Shown: in pieces, positions 1 to 5,696 of the stretch
Layout: every line of letters starts with the position of its first letter
Numbering within the stretch: the first letter of the stretch is position 1
Source: Bathyarchaeum sp965602795
GTDB taxonomy: Archaea > Thermoproteota > Bathyarchaeia > Bathyarchaeales > Bathyarchaeaceae
NCBI GenBank assembly: GCA_965602795.1
Contig: CBFCZR010000073.1
Span: forward strand, 1 to 8,371
Length of the DNA stretch: 8,371 bases
Reading direction: 5' to 3'
Notes under the pieces: model-generated
What the model was told of the DNA's origin: nothing
Seen by the model: the letters and a program-made list of their open reading frames with translations, nothing else
Databases searched by the model: none
Program-made: the position numbers and the translations under genes

Positions 1-45
1 ATCATTTTTCTCCAATCCATCATGGTTGCAGTGGCAGAACTTAAC

Positions 46-68
46 TTTTTGGATTCTTTTCTCGTTTT
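46..68 (+). terminator. T-rich tract, possible terminator of an upstream gene
   Basis: Three T runs (46-50, 57-60, 65-68) follow a TAA at 42-44 in frame 3. Archaeal transcription often ends at such U-rich tracts, so this could be the end of a gene lying left of the window. The few upstream codons cannot be assigned to any protein, so this is a weak call. Confidence 0.25.
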
Positions 69-79
69 CCTGAAAAAAT

Positions 80-94
80 ATTGTTTTAAACAAT
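80..94. repeat. Perfect palindrome 1 (7-bp arms, 1-base centre)
   Basis: ATTGTTT (80-86) and AAACAAT (88-94) are exact reverse complements around T87. The arms are AT-rich and too close together for an RNA hairpin, so a dimeric DNA-binding protein site is the more natural reading. It lies upstream of the TATA-like box at 139-147 and 22.5 bp, centre to centre, from the second palindrome. Confidence 0.5.
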
Positions 95-100
95 GTACTG

Positions 101-118
101 CTATTAGGCTCCTAATAG
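101..118. repeat. Perfect palindrome 2 (8-bp arms, 2-base centre)
   Basis: CTATTAGG (101-108) and CCTAATAG (111-118) are exact reverse complements separated by CT. Its sequence differs from that of palindrome 1, so the two would be sites for different regulators, or one is not a protein site. It ends 20 bp before the TATA-like box at 139-147, a usual position for an archaeal activator or repressor site. Confidence 0.5.
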
Positions 119-138
119 ATGGCGGTGTTCCTGAAACA

Positions 139-147
139 TTTTATATG
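139..147 (+). promoter_or_regulatory. TATA-like promoter of the candidate ncRNA
   Basis: TTTATATGC fits an archaeal TATA box. Counting about 25 bases downstream places transcription start near 168-172, just before the first strand of the predicted terminal helix (179-188). That geometry supports a separate transcript beginning near 171. Confidence 0.45.
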
Positions 148-243
148 CAAGTTGTTTTCACTAAGCTGTTGATGGGGATTTGCAGGTTGGTTGAGCGTCG
201 GACGGACATTTGTGGCTGTGTTTTCGAGATTCAGGAGGGCATA

Positions 244-330
244 ATGGTCTGTGTTAAGCGCTGCAAGAAGCATAGCAGACCCAAACGGAAGCGTCCCTTC
301 AGAGCCAAAGCCGAATGCGTGAGACCCTGA
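244..330 (+). CDS. Possible 28-residue basic, cysteine-containing microprotein
   Basis: A frame of 28 codons starts at ATG 244 and is preceded by AGGAGGG (233-239), one of the better ribosome-binding sites in the window, with a 4-base spacer. The peptide has Cys3, Cys7, His10 and Cys25 and many Lys/Arg, so a small metal- or nucleic-acid-binding peptide is conceivable. I recognise no family. The same bases fold into the candidate RNA, and the ribosome-binding site would be buried in the 234-239/295-300 helix. The frame is open back to base 1, but that upstream part is hydrophobic and does not look like the same protein. Codon evidence is too short to decide. Confidence 0.2.
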   Translation: MVCVKRCKKHSRPKRKRPFRAKAECVRP

Positions 331-342
331 AACTTGCAGAGA

Positions 343-348
343 TTTTTT
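343..348 (+). terminator. T6 run ending the candidate ncRNA
   Basis: Six T residues lie two bases after the 3' strand of the predicted terminal helix (331-340). Helix plus U run resembles an intrinsic terminator and is also an adequate archaeal U-tract stop. It separates the upstream unit from the polB promoter at 362-366. Confidence 0.4.
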
Positions 349-361
349 AATACGAGACAGG

Positions 362-366
362 ATATA
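362..366 (+). promoter_or_regulatory. TATA box of polB, probably leaderless transcript
   Basis: ATATA is centred 25 bases before the polB ATG at 389, the usual TATA-to-start-site distance in archaea. No Shine-Dalgarno-like sequence precedes the ATG (the bases are CAAACAAG), so the transcript probably begins at or very near the start codon. Confidence 0.45.
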
Positions 367-388
367 CCATTTAACGGACACAAACAAG

Positions 389-3067
389 ATGAGCAAACAG
401 AACCTGTTAGACTTCTTCAATGGTAATGATGCGGAGCAGAAGAAAAAGAAGCCAACAAAATCGGCACCCACAGAAAAAAAGGCTCCGCCAAAGAAGAAAC
501 AGGTTGTTTACCCCGATTTTCCGGAAGACCTGCCTCCCTCATACCTCGTATCCGCTACGTACGACGGAAAAAAAAGGGTCGCCACCCTCAAACTGTATGA
601 ACCAGAGTCCCAAAAAATCTATTTCTGGGACGACAACACCGGACACATGCCCTACCTTCTCACAAGCCTTCCTCCCAAGGAACTGCAAAAACTGCGTCGA
701 CTAACCTCTCATTCTGGTTTTGACCACTTCGAAGTTATAGAAAAGTATGACCCCCTATACGACAAGCAGGTGAAGATAACAAAGGTTGTGGCTAAGGACC
801 CGTTGGCGATAGGCGGACGGGCAAGTGGCTGCATACGAGACATAATCCCCGAAGACTACCCAAAATTAACGGGCATAGAAGAGCCGCCCAAAGTCTGGGA
901 ATCCCACATCAGATACTACCAATCCTACATCTACGATAACGAGCTCTCACCGGGCATGCTCTACGAAATACAGAACGGTAATCTTGTTCACGTTAAACAC
1001 AAGCCCTCCGAAGAAACCGTGAAAAACATTCTTGAAGCTTTCCAAGACAACGACAAAGAATTCGTGAAAAGCGTAGAATTGTGGGCACGCCTCCTCGAAT
1101 ACCCGGTTCCCGACTTCCGGAGAGTCGCTCTCGACATTGAGGTGGGTTCACCCATCGCCACCCGCGTTCCTGACCCTCACGAAGCAGCTCACCCCGTCAT
1201 CAGCGTAGCATTGTATGGGTCAGATGGAAAAAAGGAAGTTCTGGTTTTGAGGCGTAAGGACATCAGGGAGGGAAACAAGAAGCTACCCCCCGATACGGAT
1301 GTCAAATATTTCGAGTCTGAGGCAAACTTGCTTCAAAAGGTCTTTGAGGTCCTTCAGGATTACCCTTTTGTTCTCACCTTTAACGGTGACGACTTCGACT
1401 TCCCGTATCTGTATAACCGGGCTATGAAGCACTTCGGCTTTGAGCGAAGCCAGATTCCCATAGAGGTTAGGAGAAGAGTTTCTCTGCTAAAATACGGGAT
1501 TCACCTTGACCTGTACAAGTTCTTCTTCAACCGCTCCATCCAAATATACGCCTTCGGCAACAAATACAGGGACATAAGCCTAGACGCAATCGGCACCTCG
1601 CTGCTGGAACTCCCCAAAATCGAACTAGACAAACCCATGGCAGAATTAAGCTACTCAGAACTCATCACCTACAACTTACGGGACTCAAAAATAACCCTTG
1701 ACCTCACAACCTTCAACGACAACCTAGTCATGAAACTAATTCTCGCCACCACGCGGATAGCCCGAATGCCGATGGAAGACGTTAGCCGCCAAGGAGTCTC
1801 CCGGTGGATACGAAACTTTCTGCACTACGAACACAGACGAAGAAACATGCTGATTCCCAACGCCGATGACATACGCGCCCTAAAAGGCGGAACCACAACC
1901 AAAGCCATGATCAAAGGAAAAAAGTACAAAGGAGCCATAGTGGTCGACCCTGTGCCCGGAGTCCACTTCAAAGTGGCAGTTATGGACTTCGCCAGCCTGT
2001 ACCCATCAATAATAAAAGTTTACAATCTGGGCTACCAAACCCTGCTCTGCAAGCATGAGGAATGCAAATCAAACAAGGTTCCCGAAACCCCCCACTGGAT
2101 ATGCACAAAGAACAAGGCTCTTGAAAGCCTGCTGATAGGCTCTCTTAGAGACCTCAGAGTCAAATGGTACAAGCCCAAATCAAAAGACAAATCTTTACCT
2201 GAGGACCTGCGGAGCTGGTACAGCGTAATTCCCAGCGCCCTCAAAGTTATCCTGAACGCCAGCTACGGAGTTTTCGGCTCCCCAGCCTTCGGTTTATACT
2301 GTCCACCAGTTGCTGAGGCTACAGCCGCCATCGGAAGGCACGTTATAACCCAGACCATCGAAAAAGCCAGAGGATTAGACATCGAAGTTCTTTACGGAGA
2401 CACAGACAGCCTCTTCCTGAAGAACCCCTCCCAAGAGCAAATCAAAATTTTGGAGGAATACTCCAAGAAGCATCTGGGAATGGAACTGGAAGTGGAAAAA
2501 GTTTACCGATACGGCGTTTTCAGTTCCCGCAAAAAGAACTACCTTGGAATAATGCCTGACGGAAGCGTTGACGTCAAGGGAATGACCGGAAAGAAACGGC
2601 ACATCCCCATCTACATAAAGAAGGCTTTTGACCAGCTGGAAAAGCGCCTAGGAGAGGTGCAGTCGCCTGCAGACTTCCAAGAAGCAAAGAAAGAAATCAG
2701 ACAAATCGTTAAAGACCGTTACTTGCGGTTGAAGCAAAGACGGTGGGGAGACAACCCATCTGAACTGGCTTTCCATGTTGTTCTCGGCAAACCGCCAGAA
2801 GCTTACACCAAAACTACTCCTCAGCACGTGAAAGCGGCTCGTCAGCTAAAGAAGATGGGCTACGAGATGAAGGCTGGAGACCTGATAAGTTTTGTCAAAG
2901 TTATGAATGAGCCCCACGTTAAGCCCGTGCAGATAGCCTCCAACAGAGAAATAGATGTAGACAAGTATGTGGCCTATCTGCGCTCAACTTTCGATCAGAT
3001 TCTTGACGCCTTGGGGCTGGACTTCGACGAGATTATTGGCTTAACTAAGCTTTCACGATTCATGTAG
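389..3067 (+). CDS. polB: Family-B DNA polymerase, PolB1 type, catalytically intact
   Basis: A replicative DNA polymerase with 3'-5' proofreading, 892 aa. Visible exonuclease motifs are Exo I D249/E251 (ALDIEV), Exo II around 332-337 (NGDDFD), and Exo III Y428 to D432. Polymerase motifs are A (DFASLYPSII, D533), B (K619 to G627, KVILNASYG), C (YGDTDS, D671/D673) and KKNY at 715-718. No key residue is missing. Residues 1-10 contain KQNLLDFF, a PCNA-interacting-peptide-like sequence with Lys at the Gln position, followed by a Lys/Pro-rich linker (18-38). The last residues (LTKLSRFM) may be a second, degenerate PCNA motif. The layout and segments such as DNTGH, KPVQIA and LRSTFDQIL recall Sulfolobus PolB1. 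C554, H556, C559, H569 and C572 after motif A form a possible zinc site. The ATG fits a leaderless start. The gene converges with the next one, 30 bp away. Confidence 0.96.
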   Translation: MSKQNLLDFFNGNDAEQKKKKPTKSAPTEKKAPPKKKQVVYPDFPEDLPPSYLVSATYDGKKRVATLKLYEPESQKIYFWDDNTGHMPYLLTSLPPKELQKLRRLTSHSGFDHFEVIEKYDPLYDKQVKITKVVAKDPLAIGGRASGCIRDIIPEDYPKLTGIEEPPKVWESHIRYYQSYIYDNELSPGMLYEIQNGNLVHVKHKPSEETVKNILEAFQDNDKEFVKSVELWARLLEYPVPDFRRVALDIEVGSPIATRVPDPHEAAHPVISVALYGSDGKKEVLVLRRKDIREGNKKLPPDTDVKYFESEANLLQKVFEVLQDYPFVLTFNGDDFDFPYLYNRAMKHFGFERSQIPIEVRRRVSLLKYGIHLDLYKFFFNRSIQIYAFGNKYRDISLDAIGTSLLELPKIELDKPMAELSYSELITYNLRDSKITLDLTTFNDNLVMKLILATTRIARMPMEDVSRQGVSRWIRNFLHYEHRRRNMLIPNADDIRALKGGTTTKAMIKGKKYKGAIVVDPVPGVHFKVAVMDFASLYPSIIKVYNLGYQTLLCKHEECKSNKVPETPHWICTKNKALESLLIGSLRDLRVKWYKPKSKDKSLPEDLRSWYSVIPSALKVILNASYGVFGSPAFGLYCPPVAEATAAIGRHVITQTIEKARGLDIEVLYGDTDSLFLKNPSQEQIKILEEYSKKHLGMELEVEKVYRYGVFSSRKKNYLGIMPDGSVDVKGMTGKKRHIPIYIKKAFDQLEKRLGEVQSPADFQEAKKEIRQIVKDRYLRLKQRRWGDNPSELAFHVVLGKPPEAYTKTTPQHVKAARQLKKMGYEMKAGDLISFVKVMNEPHVKPVQIASNREIDVDKYVAYLRSTFDQILDALGLDFDEIIGLTKLSRFM

Positions 3068-3076
3068 ACCGGTTGA

Positions 3077-3088
3077 TTTTATAAAAAA
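3077..3088. terminator. Weak two-way terminator between convergent genes
   Basis: TTTTATAAAA (3077-3086) is self-complementary. It gives a short T run on the plus strand and, with A3087-A3088, a T6 run on the minus strand, inside the 30-bp gap between polB and the convergent gene. GTTGATTT occurs twice around it (3072-3079 and 3091-3098). U tracts in both directions make it a plausible stop for both transcripts. Confidence 0.3.
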
Positions 3089-3097
3089 CTGTTGATT

Positions 3098-3448
3098 TCA
3101 GCGATTCCTGTCATTGATGAACTTGGATTTGGTTTTTATATGTTTAATCTCTAAGCCTTTTTTTGTTGGTCTACAGGGAACTTTATATTTTTTGAATAGC
3201 CAAAGCAGTTCCTTGAATGCTTTCTCGTTAACTTCGAACTCCACCACCTCTGTCATCTCCTTTATAATCGCAGGATGTTTAGGGTTCGCTCTATGAAGCA
3301 TCATAAACTCGGTGCTCCTCTCAGACTGAGGTGGAACAGCTATTATCTCCCACAGAGACTTTGATGGAAAGTTTCGAGGGGGATATCGTTTTATCCTAAT
3401 CTTCTTCAATTTTTCTACAGCCCTCTCCTTGGCGCACGTCTTATACAA
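3098..3448 (-). CDS. Conserved-looking small protein of unknown function
   Basis: I do not recognise this protein. The full frame gives 116 aa from a TTG at 3448. A TATA-like box at 3461-3468 is only about 16 bases from that TTG and predicts a start site near 3440. An AAGGAGAG at 3430-3423 precedes a second TTG at 3409 by 13 bases. The real product may therefore be about 103 aa, starting at residue 14; the longest frame is given here because the second spacing is loose. The sequence looks like a folded soluble protein: a basic N-terminus, a strand-like SLWEIIAVPP (31-40), STEFMMLHRANPKH (45-58), then an amphipathic helix-rich part (64-88) and a basic tail. There is no signal peptide, membrane segment or metal motif. 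It stands alone between convergent polB and the same-side intergenic region. Confidence 0.65.
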   Translation of the reverse strand: MYKTCAKERAVEKLKKIRIKRYPPRNFPSKSLWEIIAVPPQSERSTEFMMLHRANPKHPAIIKEMTEVVEFEVNEKAFKELLWLFKKYKVPCRPTKKGLEIKHIKTKSKFINDRNR

Positions 3449-3460
3449 TAAAGTGAACTT

Positions 3461-3468
3461 TCATATAA
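3461..3468 (-). promoter_or_regulatory. TATA-like box for the minus-strand hypothetical gene
   Basis: On the minus strand this reads TTATATGA, preceded by CGC. A start site about 25 bases on would fall near 3440, downstream of the first possible TTG (3448) and upstream of the AAGGAGAG at 3430-3423. This is the main argument for the shorter protein. Confidence 0.35.
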
Positions 3469-3596
3469 GCGGTCATGGTGCCTTTCTCTATACTTACCCT
3501 CTAGACAATTGTGCACACTATTTTAGAATCCAAGGCAACTGCTCGATTAAAACCAGCCTGTTGACAAAATAGTTCTCAAAACTGTTTCTATTCCAC

Positions 3597-3610
3597 GAAA
3601 ACCTTAATCT
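3597..3610 (+). promoter_or_regulatory. Possible promoter of dtdA
   Basis: CGAAAACCTTAATC resembles a purine-rich TFB element followed by a weak TATA box. The predicted start near 3631 would leave a short leader containing GGGACGA (3634-3640) before the TTG at 3649. The rest of 3469-3596 shows no gene that I can support. Confidence 0.25.
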
Positions 3611-3648
3611 CCGGTCACCCCAATAACCGTTCAGGGACGAAGACAACA

Positions 3649-4464
3649 TTGATACTGTTCATAGCATCAACAGAAGACACAGCTGGAATGAACATCGCCA
3701 AACAACTCATAGAGCACCACAACTTTGAGAAACTCTCAGAAACCTTCCACAACAACCCCGTGTACACAAAAACGCTACATAACAAAGAAACTAAGCTGCT
3801 TTTCGTCAACACAGAAATAGTGGACACCCAGTTCCTAGGCGACCTCTTCAACCCCAACCTGTTTGTCTTCCTATCTAGACACAGCAGCGCCAGCGGAATC
3901 CCAACCCTATCCGTTCACACCCCCGGCAACCTCGCAGAAGCAAATTTCGGCGGCAAACCCAGAAAAGTCTCAATATCACCCGCCGCAGCCATGAAAAATG
4001 CACTCCTAGAAATGGCAAAACTGAAAGACGAAAAGGGGCTCAACTACGAAGTTTCCTACGAAGGCACCCACCACGGTCCATCCTTGGATGCGCCAGCCAT
4101 GTTCGTAGAGGTGGGAAGCGCACCGAAGCAGTGGAAAGACGTTAAAGCTGCTGGGGTGGTGGCAGATGCGGCTGTGGCTGCTGTTTCTGAATGTTCTGGC
4201 TGTTCTGTGGTGTTGGGAATCGGTGGACCCCACTATAACAAAAAGTTCACGAAAATGGCTCTGAGCACGCAGAAGGCATTTGGTCACATGATTCCCAAGT
4301 ATGCTCTCCCAGAAGTTGACGCTGAAACAATAAGGCAATGTGCCGAAAAAACCGTGGGAGCCGTGGATTCTGTTGTTCTTGATTGGAAGGGAATCAAAGG
4401 AGAACATAAACCCAAGATAATTGCGGCGCTGGAGAAGCTTGGTTTAGCATCAGAAAAAGTTTAG
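3649..4464 (+). CDS. dtdA: D-aminoacyl-tRNA deacylase (DtdA / GEK1 / DTD2 family)
   Basis: A proofreading enzyme that hydrolyses D-amino acids from mischarged tRNA, so they stay out of proteins. The family is found in archaea and plants and is unrelated to bacterial DTD1. The product is 271 aa, normal for the family. Diagnostic segments are RHSSASGIPTLSVHTPGN (77-94), YEGTHHGPSLDAPAMFVEVG (137-156) and LGIGGPHYNKKF (189-200). Their conserved His residues (His78, His90, His141-142, His195) are the likely metal-binding or catalytic ones. The start is TTG at 3649. It gives the family-like N-terminus MILFIASTEDTAGMNIA with a short beta strand first, and no ATG in frame lies just upstream. A weak GGGACGA precedes it. 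No frameshift or missing block is seen. It converges with mscL across a 28-bp gap. Confidence 0.93.
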   Translation: MILFIASTEDTAGMNIAKQLIEHHNFEKLSETFHNNPVYTKTLHNKETKLLFVNTEIVDTQFLGDLFNPNLFVFLSRHSSASGIPTLSVHTPGNLAEANFGGKPRKVSISPAAAMKNALLEMAKLKDEKGLNYEVSYEGTHHGPSLDAPAMFVEVGSAPKQWKDVKAAGVVADAAVAAVSECSGCSVVLGIGGPHYNKKFTKMALSTQKAFGHMIPKYALPEVDAETIRQCAEKTVGAVDSVVLDWKGIKGEHKPKIIAALEKLGLASEKV

Positions 4465-4468
4465 TTGC

Positions 4469-4513
4469 AAAAAAATGTGTGTGGGGAAGCTTCTATTTAA
4501 TTCCCCATTTTTT
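4469..4513. terminator. Two-way hairpin terminator shared by dtdA and mscL
   Basis: TGGGGAA (4482-4488) and TTCCCCA (4501-4507) are exact complements with a 12-base loop. T6 follows at 4508-4513, and A7 precedes at 4469-4475, which is T7 on the other strand. The right arm is made from the last MscL codons and the mscL stop lies in the loop. A symmetric hairpin with U runs both ways between convergent genes fits a bidirectional terminator. Confidence 0.6.
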
Positions 4514-4876
4514 GGTGATCTTTACCAGTATAAAGATAACAAAGGCTACAATAATGAACGTTATCAGCGCTACCAAGAAGTTTCCGACGCCAAACACCTG
4601 CTCTTCTAATGTATATTGGTAACTGCTTAAATCTGAAACAGGCAGTGCGAGACCTATCGCCGGTAAAAGCAAATCTTTGGTCAGTGATTGAACCAGATTT
4701 CCTAAATAGACACCCATGATGAAGGCAACAGCCAAGCCCATAACCTTGTAGTTCTCAAGAAAAGCTTTGAATTCGTTCCACATACCCTTAGGAGGCGGTG
4801 ACGGCGGAGAAGGCTTAGGTGTCAACAACTCGCGTATCTGTTTAAGTTCATTCAGCATTTCATCCTCTTTCGGCAT
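4493..4876 (-). CDS. mscL: MscL-family mechanosensitive channel with N-terminal helix
   Basis: A large-conductance channel of the cell membrane that opens under tension to release solutes on osmotic downshock. The product is 127 aa. The core begins at MWNEFKAFLENYKVMGLAVA, the short S1 helix running into the pore helix. TM1 contains FIMGVYLGNLV, matching the Gly-spaced pore helix of E. coli MscL, then LLLPAIGL. TM2 is GNFLVALITFIIVAFVIFIL, and the protein stops shortly after in KITKKWGIK. The loop between is short. Residues 1-31 are an added segment: a predicted amphipathic helix (EMLNELKQIRELL) and a Pro-rich linker (PSPPSPPPKG). The usual C-terminal cytoplasmic helix is absent. GGTGAG ends 3 bases before the ATG, and a TTAAAAG box is about 38 bases upstream, giving a short leader. 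Confidence 0.88.
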   Translation of the reverse strand: MPKEDEMLNELKQIRELLTPKPSPPSPPPKGMWNEFKAFLENYKVMGLAVAFIMGVYLGNLVQSLTKDLLLPAIGLALPVSDLSSYQYTLEEQVFGVGNFLVALITFIIVAFVIFILVKITKKWGIK

Positions 4877-4910
4877 CTACTCACCACAGCTAATATTACC
4901 GCTTTTTCGC

Positions 4911-4917
4911 CTTTTAA
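4911..4917 (-). promoter_or_regulatory. TATA-like box of mscL
   Basis: The minus strand reads TTAAAAG here, about 38 bases before the mscL ATG. A start about 25 bases on (near 4889) leaves a leader of about 13 bases that contains GGTGAG. It lies back to back with the secE-side box at 4941-4949. Confidence 0.4.
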
Positions 4918-4940
4918 CATCTGTTGTGCCTTGTAAACCA

Positions 4941-4949
4941 CTTAAAAAT
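4941..4949 (+). promoter_or_regulatory. TATA box of the secE-spt5-ribosomal protein operon
   Basis: CTTAAAAAT is a good archaeal TATA box, predicting a start near 4970 and a leader of about 57 bases before secE. A second candidate, TTTACATATTA (5000-5010), would start transcription near 5030 and would suit only the alternative TTG start of secE at 5039. The first is preferred. Confidence 0.45.
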
Positions 4950-5026
4950 GTTCAAAACGCCAAAAATTATGTTAGAACCAAGTTGTCCTCAGGGATAAGT
5001 TTACATATTAGAACCTAATTTGAGAA

Positions 5027-5209
5027 GTGCGAGGAACATTGGGACTAAAATCATTCTTTGTATCAGCATCCAGATTGCTGAAACTTGCAACAAAACCGGG
5101 AAGAACTGAGCTCTGGCTCTCGATGAAAATATGCTTTTTGGGCATCATCGTAATCGGAGGAATCGGCTTCCTAATCCAACTCATAGGTACTGTATTGCCG
5201 AGTGGTTGA
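5027..5209 (+). CDS. secE: Preprotein translocase SecE / Sec61-gamma subunit
   Basis: The small clamp subunit of the SecYEG translocon, embedded in the cytoplasmic membrane, which embraces SecY. It is 60 aa, normal for archaea and much shorter than E. coli SecE. The amphipathic helix is GLKSFFVSASRLLKLATKPG (6-25), followed by the hinge RTELW and one membrane span (about 33-56, rich in Ile, Leu and Gly). The given start is GTG at 5027, directly after an in-frame TGA at 5021. A TTG at 5039 with GAGGAA just upstream is possible and would remove four residues. It is the first gene of the cluster, and only 6 bp separate it from spt5, a linkage shared with bacterial secE-nusG. The whole amphipathic and transmembrane pattern is present, so it looks functional. 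Confidence 0.9.
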   Translation: MRGTLGLKSFFVSASRLLKLATKPGRTELWLSMKICFLGIIVIGGIGFLIQLIGTVLPSG

Positions 5210-5215
5210 TAAATT

Positions 5216-5692
5216 ATGAGCGAGGAAAACAAGATTTCGACAGCAGTTTTTGCCGTACGAACCACTGCAGGGCAAGAAAAAAACGTGGCAAATTTACTCG
5301 AAGCAAAATCGAAAATGGGCGAGATTCCAATAAAAGCCATACTTGTGCCTGAAATGTTGAAAGGCTACGTTTTCATCGAAGCTGATGGACCTCACTCCGT
5401 GGAGAAAGCAATAGCTGGAGTCAAGCATGTACGCTCTAGAGTCCCTGGAATTGTGACTTTTCCGGAAGTAGAGCGGTACATAATTGTAAAACCGGTTATC
5501 GAAGAATTGGATGAAGATGACCTTGTTGAAGTTGTTGGTGGACCATTCAAGGGAATGAGAGCCAAAATCACAAGGGTGGATAAAGCGAAAGAAGATGTGA
5601 CTCTTGAGCTTTTGGAAGCCACCTTCACTTTGCCAATCACAGTTCACGCCGACTACGTGAAACTTGTAGAGAAAGCCAAAAAGGAAGAATAG
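5216..5692 (+). CDS. spt5: Transcription elongation factor Spt5 (NusG homologue)
   Basis: Archaeal Spt5 binds the RNA polymerase clamp across the cleft, usually with Spt4, and raises processivity. The product is 158 aa, the normal two-domain archaeal size. The NGN domain (about 8-95) begins with VFAVRTTAGQEKNVANLL and includes VPEMLKGYVFIEA (44-56) and VRSRVPGIV (72-80). The KOW domain (about 102-155) has the signature LVEVVGGPFKGMRAKI (103-118). The KOW domain can contact ribosomal protein uS10 in bacteria and may couple translation here, which is inference. ATG at 5216 follows the secE stop by 6 bp. The ribosome-binding site is weak, so translational coupling with secE is likely. Four bases separate it from uL11, consistent with one polycistronic mRNA. 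Confidence 0.96.
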   Translation: MSEENKISTAVFAVRTTAGQEKNVANLLEAKSKMGEIPIKAILVPEMLKGYVFIEADGPHSVEKAIAGVKHVRSRVPGIVTFPEVERYIIVKPVIEELDEDDLVEVVGGPFKGMRAKITRVDKAKEDVTLELLEATFTLPITVHADYVKLVEKAKKEE

Positions 5693-5696
5693 AACT

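Larger units (their letters stand above)
171..348 (+). ncRNA. Candidate structured non-coding RNA, family unknown
   Basis: The segment is GC-richer than its flanks, starts about 25 bases after a TATA-like box and ends in TTTTTT (343-348). By eye the halves pair in nested order. 179-188 pairs with 331-340 (10 bp, two G-U). 189-197 pairs with 318-326 (TGAG facing TGAG, giving tandem G-A pairs). 198-201 pairs with 311-314, 213-217 with 303-307, 234-239 with 295-300 (one G-U), and 246-251 with 276-281 (GGTCTG/CAGACC). An inner stem (261-264 with 270-271 and 274-275) closes an AAGAA loop. I do not see the conserved motifs of SRP RNA, RNase P RNA or tRNA, and no box C/D layout of normal size. The fold was done without energy calculation or covariation. 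The alternative is a structured mRNA for the 28-codon frame at 244-330. Confidence 0.45.

Noticed and set aside
1..24. A minus-strand gene starting at 24 and leaving the window to the left
   Set aside because: Only seven codons are visible, and there is no ribosome-binding site before the ATG.
1..330. A 110-codon open frame on the plus strand covering the whole left end
   Set aside because: The translation is an odd mix of hydrophobic and Cys-rich residues followed by a basic end. It runs across two perfect palindromes, a TATA box and the folded RNA segment, and it has no ribosome-binding site at its first ATG (22).
171..348. RNase P RNA or SRP RNA
   Set aside because: The conserved sequence blocks of these RNAs as I know them are not present, and the length is short for either.
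112..471. A 119-codon open frame on the minus strand
   Set aside because: It overlaps the polB start and the candidate RNA, is full of Phe/Leu runs from purine-rich complement, and has no family resemblance.
5008..5340. Minus-strand frame opposite secE and the start of spt5
   Set aside because: It lies antisense to two clearly recognised genes and its translation has no family features.
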